The position numbers and the translations under genes are program-made. The notes under the pieces are model-generated. The model saw only the letters and a list, made by a program, of their open reading frames with translations, searched no databases and was not told where the DNA came from. Below, in pieces: positions 55,817-64,000 of a stretch of DNA of 64,000 nt. Position 1 is the stretch's first letter. Every line of letters starts with the position of its first letter. Source of the stretch: Bacteroidaceae bacterium. Lineage in GTDB: Bacteria; Bacteroidota; Bacteroidia; Bacteroidales; Bacteroidaceae. The stretch lies in NCBI GenBank assembly GCA_017631315.1, contig JAGBTN010000010.1, positions 1-64,000 on the forward strand, read 5' to 3'.

Positions 55817-57985
55817 ATGATTAAGCAATTCCTACTTCTTGGACTATTCCTTCTTGGCATTGGTAGTACAAAAGTTTATGCGGAAAATGTAACCAAGTAT
55901 GTAAATCCCTTTATGGGTACGGCCACACTGTGGACTCCCGATGAATTGGGGTATACGGCCATGGACGAGAAGCGTGCTTGGGGCGCAGAAACTTATCCCG
56001 GAGCAACACTGCCAAATGCCTTAGTGCAGCTCACTCCTGTTACAAAGTATCGTACCGGTTCTGGTTATCAGTACGAAGATCACCAGATTTATGGCTTTGC
56101 ACATACCAGCAAAGGGCATTGGAACTTACTGCATCTCCCTGTTCTGCCTGTCACTCCGGAAGGAAAGTATCGCCCCGACAACTATTGCTCTTGGTTCAGT
56201 CATGAGCATGAGGAGGCACATCCAGGTTACTACCGTGTGTACCTTGAACGTTATAAGGTAAATGCAGAACTTACATCGACACTTCGTTGCGGTTATCACA
56301 AGTATTCATTCAGAGAAGGCGATGAACGACGTGTCCTTATAGATATCACTCGCTCGAATAATATGCCTCGACGTTGGGACATAAAACAAGTGTCTAATTA
56401 TGCCTTCGAGGGCTTTCAGGACGGAGAAGGACGAATCTACTTCTATGCAGAAACATCCGAAGAAATAGACTGCATAGACTTGGAACGTGAATTCACCAAT
56501 CCCATAGGCATTGTTCGTTTTAAGAATCCCAGAAATAGCAAGCCATTGGAATTGAAGATAGGTTTCTCTTTTGTTAGCATTGAAAACGCTAAAAAGAATC
56601 TTATTGCAGAACTTGCTGGCAAGTCGTTCGACGATGTGCGAAACGAAGCAGATAAAATTTGGAACGATGTTCTTGGACACATTCAGGTAGAAGGTGGCAC
56701 AGAATCAGAACGTAGTATGCTATATTCAACACTCTTTCGTGTATTCCAATTCCCACATCTGCGCAGCGACGTGACGGGTGAATATCGTAATGATAGAGGT
56801 CAAATTGTAAAAGCGGATTACCGTTACTATACAAATCCTTCTTTCTGGGACACCTATCGTAATAAACTTATATTGTTGGGTATGATCACACCAGATGTGG
56901 CATCGGACATTATTCGCTCATGTATTGATAGAGGTGAACTGCATGGTGGTTACATGCCAACCTTCTTCCATGGCGACCATGCTTCTACATTTGTTTCCGG
57001 TTCTTGGTTGAGAGGTATTCGTGACTTCGACCTCCAGCGTGCATATGCTTTGATGTTAAAGAGTGCAACAGTTCCGGGTCGTGGTGGCAGACCATATCTG
57101 AGCGAATATCTGGAGCGTGGTTGGATATCAGAAAAAGATACCGTAAATGTTCCGACAGGAGATGAGTACAAAGGTTCAGTTACTAAGACCGTAGAATATG
57201 CCTACGACGACTATGCAACTGCACTTGTCGCTCGCGAATTAAAAGACAAGAAAAACGAGAAACTTCTTATGCAAAATTCGCAAAACTATAAGAATCTTTT
57301 TGATGCCTCAACTGGTTTCTGGCGTGGGAAGGTTTGGCGTGACGGCAAGGGGGTATGGATAGAAGATTTTCGTCCTAATTATCCTTATTATCAATACATG
57401 TACAGAGAGGCAGATGCATGGAATTCGCTCTTCTTTGCTCCGCATGATCCTGTGGGAATGATAGAACTTTACCCTTCCAAGCAAGCTGTAGAACAGAAAC
57501 TGGATTCTCTTTTCACTGTTCCATGTGGAGGCTACGAAGCTCGTAACCTTACAGGCTATCTTGGCACTTATTGCCATGGTAATCAACCTGGTCACAGCAT
57601 TCCATACACCTATTATTTCATCGACCGTCAGGAAAAGGCACAGCGCATCCTGAATCGACTCATGCGTGATTACTATGGTATGGGTAGTGACAAATTGGCT
57701 TATGCTGGTATGGACGATGCTGGCGAAATGTCGGCATGGTATGTGCTGAATGCTATTGGCATCTATACCTATTCGCCGGCAGACCCCGAGTACATCGTTA
57801 CAGTTCCACTTTTTGACCGAGTAAACTTTAAACTCGGCGGAGGCGGTGAAACTTTCCAGATTGTTCGCGAGGGCAAGGGAGAACGCATCAAGGAGATAAC
57901 CATTGGCAACAAACCACTGAAAGGTTGGTTCGTTCGTCACGACGACCTTGCAAAGGGTAAGGAACTGAGAATTGTTGTAGAATAG
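55817..57985 (+). CDS. GH92 alpha-mannosidase, exported
   Basis: A 722-residue calcium-dependent alpha-mannosidase of family GH92. Signal peptide about 1-22 (ends YA before E). The N-terminal beta-sandwich has VNPFMGT. The catalytic (alpha/alpha)6 part includes FWDTYRN and GMDDAGEMSAWYVLNAIG, matching the family motif that carries the base aspartates. The length is typical. It probably trims mannose from host or yeast glycans in the periplasm or at the surface; linkage specificity cannot be read. Its promoter is good; the convergent nhaA gene lies 23 bases beyond. Confidence 0.93.
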   Translation: MIKQFLLLGLFLLGIGSTKVYAENVTKYVNPFMGTATLWTPDELGYTAMDEKRAWGAETYPGATLPNALVQLTPVTKYRTGSGYQYEDHQIYGFAHTSKGHWNLLHLPVLPVTPEGKYRPDNYCSWFSHEHEEAHPGYYRVYLERYKVNAELTSTLRCGYHKYSFREGDERRVLIDITRSNNMPRRWDIKQVSNYAFEGFQDGEGRIYFYAETSEEIDCIDLEREFTNPIGIVRFKNPRNSKPLELKIGFSFVSIENAKKNLIAELAGKSFDDVRNEADKIWNDVLGHIQVEGGTESERSMLYSTLFRVFQFPHLRSDVTGEYRNDRGQIVKADYRYYTNPSFWDTYRNKLILLGMITPDVASDIIRSCIDRGELHGGYMPTFFHGDHASTFVSGSWLRGIRDFDLQRAYALMLKSATVPGRGGRPYLSEYLERGWISEKDTVNVPTGDEYKGSVTKTVEYAYDDYATALVARELKDKKNEKLLMQNSQNYKNLFDASTGFWRGKVWRDGKGVWIEDFRPNYPYYQYMYREADAWNSLFFAPHDPVGMIELYPSKQAVEQKLDSLFTVPCGGYEARNLTGYLGTYCHGNQPGHSIPYTYYFIDRQEKAQRILNRLMRDYYGMGSDKLAYAGMDDAGEMSAWYVLNAIGIYTYSPADPEYIVTVPLFDRVNFKLGGGGETFQIVREGKGERIKEITIGNKPLKGWFVRHDDLAKGKELRIVVE

Positions 57986-58008
57986 AAGTTCTCTTAATTT
58001 GCAATGTT

Positions 58009-59394
58009 TTATTCAGCTTCGTTTTGCTTTTCTGTGGCAAGGCGAAGCTGATTCATTTCCTCTTCCGATGGCAGGAAGAAATTTAGCATGACGCAACCGA
58101 CAATTGCACTTGTGAGCGTACCGCAAAGGATGCCTAATTTTGCATTGTTCAGTAAGTCAATATGCGTGGCGGGATAACTCAAGGAAGCCATGAACATGCT
58201 TACAGTGAAGCCTATTCCGCAAAGCATACAAACTCCGGCAAACGATTTCCAGTTGGCGTTCTGTGGCATTTGTATGATACCCAAACGGATGCCCAACCAT
58301 GAAAAACTTAATACTCCACAGAACTTTCCGATAAATAGTCCAAGGAATACTGCCAATCCAACACCAGAGAAAAGATTCATTAAACTCATTCCTGCAAAGT
58401 TTACCCCTGCATTTGCAAATGCAAAAAGTGGAATGATGTGGTAGTTGACTGGCATTTTAAGGAGGTCTTCTATATCTTGCAGAGGACTAATGAGGTGGTC
58501 ACTGGCAGATTCTACGCTTTTGAGCATTGCTATCTCTTTGTCTGAAAGAAGTGTAGGCTTATTGCGATCGGCGCGAGTGACAACTGTTGCGGGGAAGTGT
58601 TTCAGTTTGTTACGAATACGTTCAATATAGAATTTTGTTCCTTTGGGTATGTTGGCAGGGACGCAAAATGCAAGCACAACTCCGGCTATTGTGGAGTGAA
58701 TGCCACAACTGAGCATAAAATACCAAAGTAATGCGCCGGTATTAAAATAGAAGGTTTTAGTACGGATACCTAAGAAGTTACCGACACATAAAACGATAGT
58801 GGTAAGAATGGCGGCCAACAGATACCAAAGGTTAATGTCATCGGTGTATCGGATTGCTATGACAATAATGCCGCCTAAATCGTCGGCAACAGCAAGAGCA
58901 GCAAGGAAGACTTTTAAACCTACGGGACAGCGTTTGCTAAAGATACTTAAACAGCCTAATGAGAATGCAATGTCGGTAGCCATAGGGATGGTCATGCCGC
59001 GTTCCATTGTCGCATTGTCTGGGCACACAAAGAAAAAGAGAATTATGGGTATAATCATTCCTCCGCAGGCTCCGATGATGGGGGCGAGTGCTTTTTTCAT
59101 GCTCGACAATTCTCCGCAGAGCACTTCTCGTTTTATTTCGAGACCAACGCTGAGGAAGAAGATGGCCATCAAAAACTCGTTTATGAAGGTCCCTAAAGAC
59201 ATTGCATGACCACCATGACTGAACACATTGAAACCTCCGACGCTCATACTTACGGGTAACTCCCAAAGATTCCGATAGAAATCTTCCCAGGGACTATTGG
59301 CTATAACAAGTGCCGAAATGGTGGCTATGACTAGAAGTACGCTGCTGCTCACATACTTACGGAGCATGCTTATAAACGGATAATTGTGTTCCAT
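58009..59394 (-). CDS. nhaA: Na+/H+ antiporter NhaA
   Basis: A 461-residue inner-membrane antiporter of the NhaA family with about twelve membrane segments. The paired aspartates in AVADDLGG match the ion-binding D163/D164 of E. coli NhaA, and ATDIAFSLG is also conserved. A charged loop of about 60 residues (near 245-300) separates two membrane bundles. It exchanges sodium for protons. The C-terminus is a short charged tail. It stands alone, with a -7 box upstream. Confidence 0.95.
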   Translation of the reverse strand: MEHNYPFISMLRKYVSSSVLLVIATISALVIANSPWEDFYRNLWELPVSMSVGGFNVFSHGGHAMSLGTFINEFLMAIFFLSVGLEIKREVLCGELSSMKKALAPIIGACGGMIIPIILFFFVCPDNATMERGMTIPMATDIAFSLGCLSIFSKRCPVGLKVFLAALAVADDLGGIIVIAIRYTDDINLWYLLAAILTTIVLCVGNFLGIRTKTFYFNTGALLWYFMLSCGIHSTIAGVVLAFCVPANIPKGTKFYIERIRNKLKHFPATVVTRADRNKPTLLSDKEIAMLKSVESASDHLISPLQDIEDLLKMPVNYHIIPLFAFANAGVNFAGMSLMNLFSGVGLAVFLGLFIGKFCGVLSFSWLGIRLGIIQMPQNANWKSFAGVCMLCGIGFTVSMFMASLSYPATHIDLLNNAKLGILCGTLTSAIVGCVMLNFFLPSEEEMNQLRLATEKQNEAE

Positions 59395-59419
59395 TTGTTT
59401 GTCTTTTTTAATGACAATG

Positions 59420-59427
59420 CAAAGGTA
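59420..59427 (-). promoter_or_regulatory. -7 box for nhaA
   Basis: TACCTTTG on the minus strand, 25 bases before the start. No clear -33 element. Confidence 0.5.
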
Positions 59428-59524
59428 CGAAGTTTTTTTTATATCATGTGCTAATTTTTTTGTTTAATTAACGATTGTTTTAGCTCTATGGCATTTTATA
59501 TTGTTTGAAAATACTTACATATAT

Positions 59525-59555
59525 TTTGCTTTTTCTCTGCTTATTTGTACCTTTG
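59525..59555 (+). promoter_or_regulatory. Promoter for the S9 peptidase gene
   Basis: TTTG at 59525-59528, 19 bases, TACCTTTG at 59548-59555. It lies downstream of the in-frame start at 59501, which decides for ATG 59588. Confidence 0.7.
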
Positions 59556-59587
59556 CAGAGCAAATAGAATATAACCATAATATATTT

Positions 59588-61792
59588 ATGATGAAACGTG
59601 TCATAACTCTTGTTCTGCTTCTTTGCATGATTTTTACAGCAAAGTCAGAGGGTCTTACTTTAAAGGAACTGACAGGCGGTTTTTATTCTGCCAGAGGAAT
59701 TAGTGGGGTTACTCCTCTACTTGATGGCGAAAGCTACAGCCAGCTTTCTCGAGATGGGAAACAAATTATTCGCCATAGCTTTAAGACAGGCGAGGAAACA
59801 GAAGTCCTTTTTGATGTGAATAACATAAGAAACCGCATCAGACTGGATCGTATTGACGGCTACCAGATGAGTCCCGACGAGAAGAATATCCTGCTTCGGA
59901 CTAAGACAAAGGGCATTTATCGTCATAGCAGTACGGCAGAATATTATATATATAATGTTAAGAATCGCACTTTGTCTATTCTTAGTGAAGGCGGACCGCA
60001 GGAGCAACCGTTGTGGAGTCGCGACGGCACTATGATTGCTTTCATGCGAGAAGGTAATCTCTTTCTTGTGAAACTGCTTTTCAATAATAGCGAGAGTCAG
60101 ATAACGAAGGACGGCGAGTTCAATAAGATTATAAATGGCAAACCCGACTGGGTGAACGAAGAGGAGTTCTCTTTTGCACGTGCTTTCGACTTTAATGCAG
60201 ACAATACGATGCTGGCATGGATTCGTTATGACGAAACAGAAGTGCCCATGTTCAGCTTCCCCTGGTACAAAGGTTTGAACCCTGAGTTGACGGAATATGC
60301 AGGCTATCCAGGTTCTTACGACTATAAGTATCCGATTGCCGGAGCAAAAAACAGTGTGGTCAGTGTTCATACATTTGATATCAAAAGCAGGGCAATCCGA
60401 CAGATACAACTGCCTATTCCTGCCGACAGCTATGTACCCCGCATTTTCTTTACCGATGAGGCAGAGAAGTTACTTGTTCTAACCCTCAATCGTCATCAGA
60501 ATCAATTGGACATTTATCTTGCCAATCCGAGAAGTACAGAGTGCAGGGTCATCGTTCGCGAACAGGCAGAATGTTATGTGACAGAAGAGGCATTGAAGAA
60601 CTTTGAAGTTACGCCCAATGGATTTGTACTGATGAGTGAGAGAAGTGGGTATAAGCATCTGTATCACTACGACTTAAACGGAACACTTCGCAAACAACTT
60701 ACAAATGGCAATTTTGATGTTACATCCTTCTATGGATACGACACAAAAACAGGTATAACTTACTTTGCAAGCAATCAGGAAAGTCCTCTCCGCAAGAGCA
60801 TCTACAAGCGTGATGCCAAAGGAAAGGTGACTCGTCTCAGTTCCTCTGCCACAGGTACCAACAGTGCTATCTTCAGCAGGAACTTCCGTTACTACATGAA
60901 CACATGGAGCGATATCAATACCCCACACATTACAACACTTTGCGATGCTTCGGGTAAGACACTTAAGACGCTTGAAGACAATGCTGCCCTCCGCCAGAAA
61001 CTTGCCGGCTTGAAGCTTGGTGAACGGAAGTTCTTCACTCTTACAACATCAGAGGGTATTCAACTCAACGGCTTTATGGTTCTGCCAGCCGACTTCAATC
61101 CTTCGGTTAAGTATCCTGTCGTGATGCATCAATACAGTGGCCCGGGCAGTCAGCAAGTCGTAGATAGTTGGAACGCAGGCAATATGGGTGGTTGTCTTTA
61201 CGAGCAATATCTGGCTCAGGAAGGTTTCATCTGCGTTTGTGTTGATGGCAGAGGAACCGGCGGACGTGGTCGTGATTTCGAGCAGTGCACCTATCTGAAA
61301 CTTGGACAGTTAGAGAGTCGCGATCAGGTAGAAGCTGCCATCTGGCTTGGCAATCAGACCTATGTCGACAAGTCTCGCATTGCCATCTGGGGATGGAGTT
61401 TTGGAGGATTTAACACCTTGATGAGTATGAGCGAAGGTCGTCCAGTGTTTGCTGCTGGTGTAGCTGTAGCTGCCCCGACAAGTTGGCGCTACTACGATAC
61501 GGTTTACACGGAGCGTTTTATGCGTACCCCAAATGAAAACGGTGTCGGATATGATGATAGTCCCATCAGCCGTGCCTCGAAGTTGAGCGGTAGTTTGCTG
61601 CTCATTCATGGACTTGCCGACGACAATGTACACTTCCGTAATGCGGCAGAATATACAGAGGCACTTGTCCAGGCGGACAAAGATTTCCGTGAATTAGTAT
61701 ATACTAACCGCAATCACAGTATCTACGGAGGTAATACGCGCAATCATCTTTTCCGTCAAATCACACAGCACTTCAAGGAGATGCTGAGATAA
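59588..61792 (+). CDS. Dipeptidyl-peptidase IV-like S9 peptidase, exported
   Basis: A 734-residue S9B-type serine peptidase. Signal peptide about 1-20 (MMKRV then a hydrophobic core). The N-terminal beta-propeller spans about 40-470. The alpha/beta-hydrolase domain carries the triad S604 (GWSFGG), D678 (GLADDN) and H710 (NHSIYGG). DPP-IV-type enzymes remove N-terminal X-Pro dipeptides, and Bacteroidetes use them in the periplasm on dietary or host peptides. Either of two adjacent ATGs (59588, 59591) may be used. Confidence 0.94.
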   Translation: MMKRVITLVLLLCMIFTAKSEGLTLKELTGGFYSARGISGVTPLLDGESYSQLSRDGKQIIRHSFKTGEETEVLFDVNNIRNRIRLDRIDGYQMSPDEKNILLRTKTKGIYRHSSTAEYYIYNVKNRTLSILSEGGPQEQPLWSRDGTMIAFMREGNLFLVKLLFNNSESQITKDGEFNKIINGKPDWVNEEEFSFARAFDFNADNTMLAWIRYDETEVPMFSFPWYKGLNPELTEYAGYPGSYDYKYPIAGAKNSVVSVHTFDIKSRAIRQIQLPIPADSYVPRIFFTDEAEKLLVLTLNRHQNQLDIYLANPRSTECRVIVREQAECYVTEEALKNFEVTPNGFVLMSERSGYKHLYHYDLNGTLRKQLTNGNFDVTSFYGYDTKTGITYFASNQESPLRKSIYKRDAKGKVTRLSSSATGTNSAIFSRNFRYYMNTWSDINTPHITTLCDASGKTLKTLEDNAALRQKLAGLKLGERKFFTLTTSEGIQLNGFMVLPADFNPSVKYPVVMHQYSGPGSQQVVDSWNAGNMGGCLYEQYLAQEGFICVCVDGRGTGGRGRDFEQCTYLKLGQLESRDQVEAAIWLGNQTYVDKSRIAIWGWSFGGFNTLMSMSEGRPVFAAGVAVAAPTSWRYYDTVYTERFMRTPNENGVGYDDSPISRASKLSGSLLLIHGLADDNVHFRNAAEYTEALVQADKDFRELVYTNRNHSIYGGNTRNHLFRQITQHFKEMLR

Positions 61793-61875
61793 ACTCATTG
61801 ACCTAAAACCAGATTCCTGTATGAGTTTTTGTACTCTCGTACATCGCTTCTGATAGGCCATCATTAGTAACAGAA

Positions 61876-61957
61876 AAACTTAACGTGTAAAGTCGACCAA
61901 CTATACACGTTAAGTTTGCATTTTATACACGTTAAGTTTGCCAACCTTACACGTGTC
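61876..61957 (+). repeat. 22-bp tandem intergenic repeat, GTTAAGT type (locus A6)
   Basis: Units at 61902 and 61924 share TATACACGTTAAGTTTGC and are 22 bases apart. An inverse-head unit precedes them (AAACTTAACGTGTA at 61876-61889 pairs with 61904-61917), and a partial CACGTGT unit follows. It lies between convergent genes. Confidence 0.85.
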
Positions 61958-62008
61958 CTTTTTGCGAAAGAAATCCTTGGTCAATCTTACAGACAAGTTC
62001 CGACGAAA

Positions 62009-62032
62009 AAAGCCGCCTTTTCTGGCGGCTTT
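62009..62032. terminator. Bidirectional terminator between the S9 peptidase gene and queF
   Basis: A 9-bp stem AAAGCCGCC/GGCGGCTTT with a six-base loop; A-run on one side and T-rich sequence on the other. Confidence 0.85.
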
Positions 62033-62050
62033 ATGTGTTTAGGAAATACT

Positions 62051-62512
62051 TTATAAATCATGGTTTAGCAATCTGTGTTGTGCCATTTCCTCGTATTTTG
62101 TACCAGGTCTTCCGTAATTAGCAAAGGGATATATGCTTATTCCCCCACGTGGCAGGAAGATGCCCGTTACCTCAATGTATTTGGGATCCATGAGGCGAAT
62201 GAGGTCTTTCATGATGACGTTTACACAATCTTCATGGAAACTGCCGTGATTGCGGAAACTGAAAAGGTATAATTTGAGGCTCTTGCTCTCTACCATTCTT
62301 TTGTCAGGCAGATAATTGATACGTATTTCTGCAAAGTCGGGTTGTCCTGTAATGGGACAAAGAGCAGTGAACTCGGGGCAGTTGAAACGTACCCAATAGT
62401 CGTTCTCGCAGTGCTTGTTCTCGAATGCCTCCAGCACCTCCGGGGTATAGTCTGTCAGGTATTCTGTTTTCTTGCCAAGTGCTTTCAGGCCGTCCTGTTC
62501 TCTGTTTTCCAT
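62051..62512 (-). CDS. queF: NADPH-dependent 7-cyano-7-deazaguanine reductase
   Basis: A 153-residue QueF of the short, single-domain type. It reduces preQ0 to preQ1 for the queuosine tRNA modification. The catalytic cysteine is C52 in [10 protein letters not shown], with D59 nearby, and ESKSLK at 75-80 is the NADPH/family motif. It lies four bases after queC and is presumably cotranscribed. No queD or queE is in the window. Confidence 0.96.
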   Translation of the reverse strand: MENREQDGLKALGKKTEYLTDYTPEVLEAFENKHCENDYWVRFNCPEFTALCPITGQPDFAEIRINYLPDKRMVESKSLKLYLFSFRNHGSFHEDCVNVIMKDLIRLMDPKYIEVTGIFLPRGGISIYPFANYGRPGTKYEEMAQHRLLNHDL

Positions 62513-62516
62513 TTGT

Positions 62517-63173
62517 CTAGTCTTTGCTGTTTACGTATTTTTGATATCCTTCGCGACGTAACTTGCAGGCAGGACAATGTCCGCAGCCGTCACCCATTAT
62601 TCCATTGTAGCAGGTAAGTGTGTTGTTGCGGATTATGTCAATTACTCCAAGTTCGTCTGCCAAGGCCCATATCTGCATTTTGTCAAGCCACATCAGTGGG
62701 GTGTGCAGTCGGAACTGTTCGTCCATTGCCAGATTGAGTGTGGCATTAAGGCTCTTGACGAAACTGTCATGACAATCAGGGTAGCCACTGTAGTCGGCTT
62801 GTCCTACACCTGTTACAATGTCATAAATTCCATGATTTCGTGCATAAATGGCTGCAATCGAAAGGAAGAAGAGGTTCCGACCCGGTACGAATGTTGTGGG
62901 GTAGGGGTCTCCTTCACGTTTCTCTTCCTCTATGTTAAGTTCAAGGTTTGTAAGGCTGCACGATGGACTGAGTTGGCTTATGAAACTGATGTCCATGCTT
63001 TCCCATGGAACATCAGCTTCTTCTGCCAGTTCTTTAGCAATCTCCACCTCCCGGATGTGTCTCTGTCCATAACAGAATGTAAGGGCTCGCACCTTGTCGA
63101 AGTGCTTCTTGGCCCAATAGAGGCAGGTGGTGCTGTCTTGACCGCCGGAGAGTACTACAAGTGCACAACTCAT
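62517..63173 (-). CDS. queC: 7-cyano-7-deazaguanine synthase
   Basis: A 218-residue ATP-dependent enzyme that makes preQ0 from 7-carboxy-7-deazaguanine. PP-loop SGGQDS at 9-14; the C-terminal zinc cluster is in [16 protein letters not shown]. The longer frame from 63251 would run into the neighbouring peptidase gene, so ATG 63173 is preferred; it lies 13 bases after that gene's stop. queF follows four bases downstream. Confidence 0.95.
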   Translation of the reverse strand: MSCALVVLSGGQDSTTCLYWAKKHFDKVRALTFCYGQRHIREVEIAKELAEEADVPWESMDISFISQLSPSCSLTNLELNIEEEKREGDPYPTTFVPGRNLFFLSIAAIYARNHGIYDIVTGVGQADYSGYPDCHDSFVKSLNATLNLAMDEQFRLHTPLMWLDKMQIWALADELGVIDIIRNNTLTCYNGIMGDGCGHCPACKLRREGYQKYVNSKD

Positions 63174-63186
63174 TGATGCCGGTTTA

Positions 63187-64000
63187 TTAGTCGCCAATGG
63201 CCTTGAGGTATTCCTGCCAGAGAGCTTCTGTTGTGTTCTCAGGCTTGTCACCCAAAATGTGCTTCATGGCCTTGTCCCAAGACCAAGGTTTGATTTCCAC
63301 TGCAGTACGGTTGAACTTGCGCAGGAAGTCCTTGTCTTTGTTGAGCATAAGCCAATAGAGGAAGTAACCGGTTACGCGATAGCCTTTACGCCATGTGTTG
63401 GCACGAGGACGGTCCTTGCTGCTGAAGTCCTGATCAAAGCAACCACATGCCACACGAACTGCATCGGCCATACCTTCGATGAAAATCCAGTATTCGCTCT
63501 TGCCGTCGTACTGTCCGCATCCTTCAGGTGAGAGCTGATATGCATGAGTCAGTTCATGGTAGAGCACGCCGCGTGTTTCATAGTCGAGACGGAGTGTGTC
63601 GTTGTCTGCGAAACAACGCTCAATCCAATTCGTGCTGTAACGGATGCCTACGTGGTCGCCGTGGCCATATTTTTCGCTTATGCCATCATAGTCTTTGATG
63701 GTGTAAATAATACGTTTGAGCTTAGGCACATTGGGATCTTTGGGACCCCAGTAAAGTGTTTGCAATACGCGCAAAGCATTTTCCTGGATGTATGGTGCAG
63801 GATTTGGGATGATGTTGTGGTATATCTTAGAGCCTTCGCTCTCGGGGGCTTCATCGTGGAACTCAACTTCTCCGGGATTGTACTTTTTCCACTTTTTTTC
63901 TACCTTAATGGGAGCATGATACTTTGTAGCCTTGAAAATGGCTTGCGCTTGTGCACCAATAGTGAGTGCAGCAGCAATGATAAAGGTTAATGTACGTTTC
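63187..64000 (-). CDS. Basic secretory protein-family metallopeptidase, 5' end outside the window
   Basis: A partial gene: the frame stays open to the window edge, where it begins [20 protein letters not shown], clearly a signal peptide whose first methionine must lie just beyond 64000. The visible protein has about 270 residues. The conserved stretch [12 protein letters not shown] has the zinc-binding HExxH, followed by [10 protein letters not shown], the pattern of the basic secretory protein (plant BSP-like, PF04450) peptidases. Substrate is unknown. It is 13 bases upstream of queC on the same strand, an odd neighbour for tRNA-modification genes. Confidence 0.87.
   Translation of the reverse strand, partial: KRTLTFIIAAALTIGAQAQAIFKATKYHAPIKVEKKWKKYNPGEVEFHDEAPESEGSKIYHNIIPNPAPYIQENALRVLQTLYWGPKDPNVPKLKRIIYTIKDYDGISEKYGHGDHVGIRYSTNWIERCFADNDTLRLDYETRGVLYHELTHAYQLSPEGCGQYDGKSEYWIFIEGMADAVRVACGCFDQDFSSKDRPRANTWRKGYRVTGYFLYWLMLNKDKDFLRKFNRTAVEIKPWSWDKAMKHILGDKPENTTEALWQEYLKAIGD

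Noticed and set aside
50182..57985. Polysaccharide utilisation locus
   Set aside because: GH27, GH13 and GH92 genes lie close together, but they run in different directions, have separate promoters and lack susC/susD, an anti-sigma factor or a hybrid sensor.
62010..63250. preQ1 riboswitch before queF or queC
   Set aside because: The genes are separated by 4 and 13 bases only, leaving no leader in which such an element could lie.
1..64000. tRNA, rRNA or mobile elements
   Set aside because: No cloverleaf-type sequence, rRNA stretch, transposase, integrase or terminal repeats were recognised by eye in the intergenic regions; a dedicated search was not possible.

Overview
The window looks like chromosomal DNA of a Bacteroidales bacterium, most likely Prevotellaceae or a close relative. 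The evidence is: about twenty promoter-like sites of the Bacteroidetes type (TAnnTTTG, often with TTTG 19-21 bases upstream); starts without Shine-Dalgarno sequences; an RprX/RprY-type two-component pair; DUF4827 and DUF5687 proteins; an EF-G2-type elongation factor paralogue; and GH92, GH27 and GH13 enzymes. I see no phage, insertion sequence, CRISPR array, rRNA or tRNA. Most of the window is core genome.

Layout. 0.3-3.5 kb: YraN nuclease and topoisomerase IV subunit A (+). 3.5-6.8 kb: DJ-1 family protein, ispD, recG (-). 6.9-9.5 kb: NAD kinase and an exporter-type ABC protein (+). 10.1-11 kb: an outer-membrane barrel. 11-17.6 kb (-): RprY/RprX-like pair, a degenerate-GTPase EF-G paralogue, HemW, DUF4827 lipoprotein. 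17.9-23.9 kb (-): a protein fusing an M3 peptidase to a dCMP deaminase, then S41 protease, NrnA and an alpha/beta hydrolase with overlapping ends. 24.3-30 kb (+): lepA, a Crp/Fnr regulator, and adk-obg-pgeF-M23. 30.1-32.9 kb: valS (-). 33.2-40.3 kb: a compact six-gene minus-strand operon (ftsK, lolA-like, trxB, DUF5687 permease, ABC ATPase, barrel protein). 40.8-50.2 kb (+): mfd-recN-tilS, glycosyltransferase-radC, DUF59 protein, lpxH. 50.2-59.4 kb: GH27, GH13 with fabD, GH92, nhaA. 59.6-64 kb: DPP-IV-type peptidase (+), then queF, queC and a partial basic-secretory-family metallopeptidase (-).

Shared themes are DNA repair and chromosome processing (yraN, parC, recG, mfd, recN, radC, ftsK), translation (EF-G2, lepA, valS, tilS, obg, queC/queF), cell envelope (lpxH, lolA-like, fabD, pgeF, M23, barrels) and glycan or peptide breakdown (GH92, GH27, GH13, S9, M3, S41).

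The most unusual items are these. (1) A superfamily of 22-bp-period intergenic repeats occurs at nine places, all with the same strand polarity whatever the direction of the flanking genes. (2) The ftsK start is out of frame with its body, and the two frames are joined exactly by an A_AAA_AAG slippery heptamer. (3) An M3 peptidase and a dCMP deaminase form one reading frame. (4) The EF-G paralogue has lost the switch II histidine. Repeats, promoters and hairpins were read by eye; no searches were run.
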